From Gemmatimonadaceae bacterium (GTDB lineage: Bacteria; Gemmatimonadota; Gemmatimonadetes; Gemmatimonadales; Gemmatimonadaceae): DNA of 64,000 nucleotides. The stretch is taken from the NCBI GenBank assembly GCA_025928185.1, contig JAICKA010000001.1, forward strand, positions 1 to 64,000, in the 5' to 3' direction. Below the pieces are notes generated by a model, which did no database searches, was not told the DNA's origin, and was given only the letters and a program-made list of their open reading frames with translations. Shown piece by piece: positions 60,883-64,000 of the stretch (position 1 is its first letter; each line of letters begins with the position of its first letter). The position numbers and the translations under genes are program-made.

Positions 60883-62127
60883 TCACTCCTGTCCGACCGC
60901 GAGCACGGCAATACCGAGCCCGGTGATCATCAGCCCGGCGACGAACGCCGCGACGCCCGCCCAATTCCAATGCTGCCAGAAGACGCCGCCCATGGTGCCG
61001 GCGACGCTCAATCCGATGTAATAGAAGAACAGGTAGAGTGCGGACGCCTGCGCCTTCGCGCTGCTCGCGCGCAGGCCCACCCAGCTGCTCGCCACCGAAT
61101 GGCCGCCGAAGAATCCGAACGTCACGACGGCGATGCCGAGGATGACCAGCGGCAGCGGGCCGGCGAGCGTGAGCCCGACACCGATCAGCATCGATAGCAG
61201 CATCAGAATGAGCATTCTGTCACGGCGCAGGCGGTCGGCCAGCGATCCGATCCACGCCGACGACGCGATGCCGATGAGGTATACCGAGAAGATGGTTCCC
61301 ACGCCCGCCTGCGAGAGCGAGTACGGCCGCGCGAGGAGATGATACGTGATGTAGTTGTACGACGTCCCGAACGCGCCCATGAGCAGAAAGCCCTCGGCGA
61401 ACAGCGCCAGGAGTCGCGGCTGCCGTAACGGCGTCCAGAAGCTTCGCGCCAGCGTGGCGCGGCGCACCGGACGGGGCGTGAAGCCGCGCGATGGCGGCAG
61501 CGTGCGCCAGAAGATCACTGCGGCGACCAACCCGAGCAGCCCGATCGCCCCGACGGCGAAGCGCCACGAGACCAGCTCCGTCAGCCACGACGTCACAAGG
61601 CGGCCGAGCATTCCACCCAGGCCGTTGCCGCCGATCGCCAGCCCCATCGCGAGGCCGATCGAACCTGGATGAATCTCCTCGGCGAGATACGCCATCGAGA
61701 TGGCCGGGAGACCGGCGAATGTGATCCCCGCGAGCGCACGCAGCACGAGCAGCGTGCTCCAGCGAGTCACGAACGCCGAGCCGAACGTCAGCAGCGCGGA
61801 CGCGAGCAGCGACGCGACCATGATCGGTTTGCGCCCGCGCGATTCCGAGATCGCGCCGGCAACGACCATCGATGGCGCGAGCAGCGCGGTCGTGAGCGAC
61901 AGCACGAGGCTGCTCTGCGCGGCACTGACGTGGAAATCGCGCGCGAACACCGGCATCAGCGGTTGCACGCAGTACAGCAGCGCGAACGTGGCGAAGCCCG
62001 CGGAAAAGAGCGCGAGATTCGTTCGCCGGAACTCGGGTGTGCCGCGTCGAATGCGATCCGACAGCTCCGGAGCCGGCGCGGCGGCGAGCGACGCCGGTGG
62101 TGCGGCGCGCAGGGCGCCGCCGGGCAC
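60883..62127 (-). CDS. Major facilitator superfamily transporter (YnfM-like)
   Basis: 414 aa, 12 predicted membrane helices. Opening: RRTNLALFSAGFATFALLYC, QPLMPVFARDF; loop 2-3 motif SRGRKPIMVASLL; TM7-12 half starts FWTPLRQPRLLALFAEGFLL. It is of the 'YnfM/CynX' proton-linked drug-efflux type. GTG start at 62127; an ATG is not available before TM1. The upstream TPR frame runs 172 bp into this gene in another frame. Confidence 0.9.
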   Translation of the reverse strand: MPGGALRAAPPASLAAAPAPELSDRIRRGTPEFRRTNLALFSAGFATFALLYCVQPLMPVFARDFHVSAAQSSLVLSLTTALLAPSMVVAGAISESRGRKPIMVASLLASALLTFGSAFVTRWSTLLVLRALAGITFAGLPAISMAYLAEEIHPGSIGLAMGLAIGGNGLGGMLGRLVTSWLTELVSWRFAVGAIGLLGLVAAVIFWRTLPPSRGFTPRPVRRATLARSFWTPLRQPRLLALFAEGFLLMGAFGTSYNYITYHLLARPYSLSQAGVGTIFSVYLIGIASSAWIGSLADRLRRDRMLILMLLSMLIGVGLTLAGPLPLVILGIAVVTFGFFGGHSVASSWVGLRASSAKAQASALYLFFYYIGLSVAGTMGGVFWQHWNWAGVAAFVAGLMITGLGIAVLAVGQE

Positions 62128-63941
62128 AGCACGGTCAGTTGCTGTCCGATGTACGGATCGAGCTGATCGAGATAATCGATCGACTGCTTCGCCGCGTCAC
62201 CATACGCGGTCTGGCCGGCGAGCAGTCCGCCGCGGGCCAGCGGCAGCATGTCCGCGCCGTGGCGGGCGAGCTGGCAGCTCGCCGTCTTGTCGGTGGTGCT
62301 GGTCGCTTCGGCGAGCGACGTCTGCGCCACGCCGAGTGCGGCAGCGCCGACGAGGAACTTCGATTCCGTCGACGAGCGCACGCTGTCGGAGAATGAGAGA
62401 AATCTCAATGCCAGTCCGAACGCGTTCGACGTCTTGATGCCGCTGGCCGCACGGTAGAGGGAGTTGCCCTTCTGCAGCGCGAACTGCGCGACGAGCGTCG
62501 AATCCTCTCCGTGGCTCAAGCCACGGTGGAGTGCAAAGAGTGCGCTGTCGGGCTGCCCAACCTGGAATTGCAGATCGGCGATCACGAGATCACCCTGTGC
62601 GAGCGACGAATCGAGCGCCACCGCGCGCTCCGTCGCGCTCAGTGACTCGGCGAGCTTGCCGCTCGCCCGCAGCGACTTGGCCTGGAGCGCAAGCAGATCG
62701 GCGCTGCGCGGAAAGAGCGCCAGCCCGCGCGGCACGACGGTATCCGCCTCGGCGCGAATCGATTGCGCGTACAACGAATACAGCCGCACGTCCCTGGGGA
62801 ATGCAGCCACGCCGTGCGCGAGCGTCTCGATCGCACCAAAGGGCTGGTGGTCGGCAGCGTACGCGGTCGCGAGGCGCAAGTAAAACGTCGAGTCGCTGCG
62901 CACGCCCGAATCCGCGGCGAGCAGCGTTTCGGCGGCGCGGATCGCGCGCGGCCAGCTCTTGTTCACGTACGCGACCCGCCAAGTTTGTTGCACGAGACGC
63001 ATGTCGTCCGGATGCGCGTCGGACGCGCGCGAGATGAACGGCTCCGCCGCCGCGCTGTTGCCGCCGTCCGCCAATGCGTACGACACACGGAGAGCGAGGT
63101 CGACGTCCTCCGGCGCGGTTGCGGCGAGGCGCAACCACATGGACGCCGCTTCGTCGCGGTGGTGCAACGAATCGAGCGACACCGCGGCTGCTTCCAATCC
63201 GTGCGGGCTCACGGAGTCGACCGCCAGAATCTCGCGCGCTACCGCGAGCACTTCGGACGCCGGCGCACCGCGCTGCCGCAGCGCCCAGACGAGGCACGTT
63301 CGCGCAATCGCTGCTCCGCCGTATGCCGCAATCCCGGCACGCGCATCCGCTTCCGCCTGCTGAGCGTGGCCGGTGCGCAGCGCATTCTCGCAACGTCGTT
63401 CCGGGACGAGCTGTCCGCGCGCGGCGGCGAGCGAAGCGGCGAGCACGTCCGCCGCGGAGTCGATCGTCGGGGCAACAGCGAGCGGCAGCGGCTGCCGGAG
63501 CTTCTCGTCCCGCAGCAGCACGAGCTCGGCCGAGAGGCGAACGCCGCTCCGCGCGCGCGCAACGTGCCCGAGCACGTACTCGTCGGCGCGAAGATATCGC
63601 CCAATGGCGTGCACCGTGGCGAGGCTGAAGACCGTATCCGGATTGTAGCCGGCGCGCGACATCTCGTACGTGATGTCACCGCCGTTGATCACCTCGACGG
63701 CGTGGCGATCGACGAGCTTGCCGATTCGCGAGCGCACCGCGTTCGCGGCATCGCGGCCGTCGCGCATGCGCGTGCCCGGCATCGGGTTGAAGTTGACGAT
63801 GAGCAATCCCTGGCGGGTGAATTCGGACGCCGGCCGGCGCGAGCGCTGCGCGGCGACGCCGCGTGATCCGATCGAGCCGATGAGGAGCGCGGCGGCGAGC
63901 GGAGTGATCTTCGGCAGCCGCCGGCCAATGCGTGGTATCAT
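61956..63941 (-). CDS. Secreted TPR-repeat protein (3' end doubtful)
   Basis: 661 aa as read. Signal peptide (ITPLAAALLIGSIGSRGVAA, ends AAQ), a conserved start (SEFTRQGLLIVNFNPMPGTR, then DRHAVEVINGGDITY) and a series of helical repeats: LVPERRCENALRTGHAQQ, AREILAVDSVSPHGLEAAA, ARFTLARAL-like TPRs, RYHLATAY-type units and SLSATERAVALDSSLAQGDL. The last 55 codons, from about 62120 down, are Arg-rich (HHRRRSPPRRLRSCRIAF) and look like a shadow of the MFS gene; the true end may have been lost by a frameshift near 62130. Function unknown. Confidence 0.75.
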   Translation of the reverse strand: MIPRIGRRLPKITPLAAALLIGSIGSRGVAAQRSRRPASEFTRQGLLIVNFNPMPGTRMRDGRDAANAVRSRIGKLVDRHAVEVINGGDITYEMSRAGYNPDTVFSLATVHAIGRYLRADEYVLGHVARARSGVRLSAELVLLRDEKLRQPLPLAVAPTIDSAADVLAASLAAARGQLVPERRCENALRTGHAQQAEADARAGIAAYGGAAIARTCLVWALRQRGAPASEVLAVAREILAVDSVSPHGLEAAAVSLDSLHHRDEAASMWLRLAATAPEDVDLALRVSYALADGGNSAAAEPFISRASDAHPDDMRLVQQTWRVAYVNKSWPRAIRAAETLLAADSGVRSDSTFYLRLATAYAADHQPFGAIETLAHGVAAFPRDVRLYSLYAQSIRAEADTVVPRGLALFPRSADLLALQAKSLRASGKLAESLSATERAVALDSSLAQGDLVIADLQFQVGQPDSALFALHRGLSHGEDSTLVAQFALQKGNSLYRAASGIKTSNAFGLALRFLSFSDSVRSSTESKFLVGAAALGVAQTSLAEATSTTDKTASCQLARHGADMLPLARGGLLAGQTAYGDAAKQSIDYLDQLDPYIGQQLTVLCPAAPCAPHHRRRSPPRRLRSCRIAFDAAHPSSGERISRSFPRASPRSRCCTACNR

Positions 63942-64000
63942 GCCCGTCCGCCGGGGAGTATGCGGCAAAGCGCCGCGTCGAGGCGAAATCTGCCTCGACG
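63942..64000. other. Right edge of window
   Basis: 59 bp upstream of the TPR gene; too short to call anything. Confidence 0.3.

Overview
High-GC bacterial chromosome segment. The gene families point to Gemmatimonadota, with Acidobacteriota the next best guess. Evidence: a PadR regulator beside a 'prefix-domain' FtsX permease (ADOP type), a giant secreted BNR/sortilin-like propeller protein, a YncE-type propeller fused to a phosphoesterase, many secreted proteins ending their signal peptides in A-Q, and 4-base start/stop overlaps inside operons. No rRNA, tRNA, CRISPR array, prophage or transposase gene was found. The assignment rests on recognised families only; no database was searched.

Layout. 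1-5.8 kb: ABC-2 exporter (cut by the window edge), a phosphate-selective-type porin, the propeller/phosphoesterase, infA, a glycine-zipper lipoprotein. 5.8-9.8 kb: a PAS histidine kinase divergent from kaiBC. 9.86-12.0 kb: a TPP riboswitch fused to the start of a TonB-dependent receptor. 12-24.3 kb: Cys-rich four-helix protein, lytic transglycosylase, quinone oxidoreductase, the BNR protein, a GHL10 hydrolase, an encapsulin-type ferritin, amidase, L,D-transpeptidase. 24.4-28.9 kb: TauE/SafE exporter - DUF1634 - cytochrome b - Tat-exported molybdoprotein, then a ClC channel. 29-38.6 kb: an Fe-S-type HTH regulator with a 42-bp palindromic operator, DUF4142, DUF2779 nuclease, hydrolase, CopD, MgtE, a second L,D-transpeptidase and an S1/P1-like nuclease, separated by octanucleotide arrays. 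38.7-41.1 kb: tyrosine operon (DAHP synthase - chorismate mutase - prephenate dehydrogenase) behind a tyrosine-codon attenuator. 41.1-45.4 kb: tripartite efflux (adaptor, MacB-like permease, TolC) without an ATPase. 46.2-53.6 kb: NAD-linked formate dehydrogenase operon (fdhA with in-frame UGA/selenocysteine, NuoEF fusion, Fe-S subunit, fdhD) ending in formate-THF ligase. 54.5-64 kb: PadR/ADOP pair, cupredoxin, cyclopropane-fatty-acid synthase, MFS transporter, TPR protein.

Main points. (1) The formate dehydrogenase catalytic subunit reads through UGA at the active-site position and carries a bacterial SECIS hairpin with a GGUCU loop; an ordinary gene caller would split it. The canonical alpha subunit is also cut in two and its halves are in reversed gene order. 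(2) A 25-codon leader peptide with YRYYYYY precedes the DAHP synthase gene, with a mutually exclusive antiterminator/terminator pair. (3) A TPP riboswitch holds the ribosome-binding site of an outer-membrane receptor. (4) The intergenic DNA carries a family of large nested palindromes (three copies of about 0.5-0.7 kb) and arrays of 8-bp units, two of which share the same octamer.

Functionally the window links C1 metabolism (formate to CO2 with NAD, or into 10-formyl-THF), aromatic amino-acid synthesis, envelope building and cofactor or sulfur handling. Coordinates and starts come from reading frames, ribosome-binding sites and family knowledge; domain positions are approximate.
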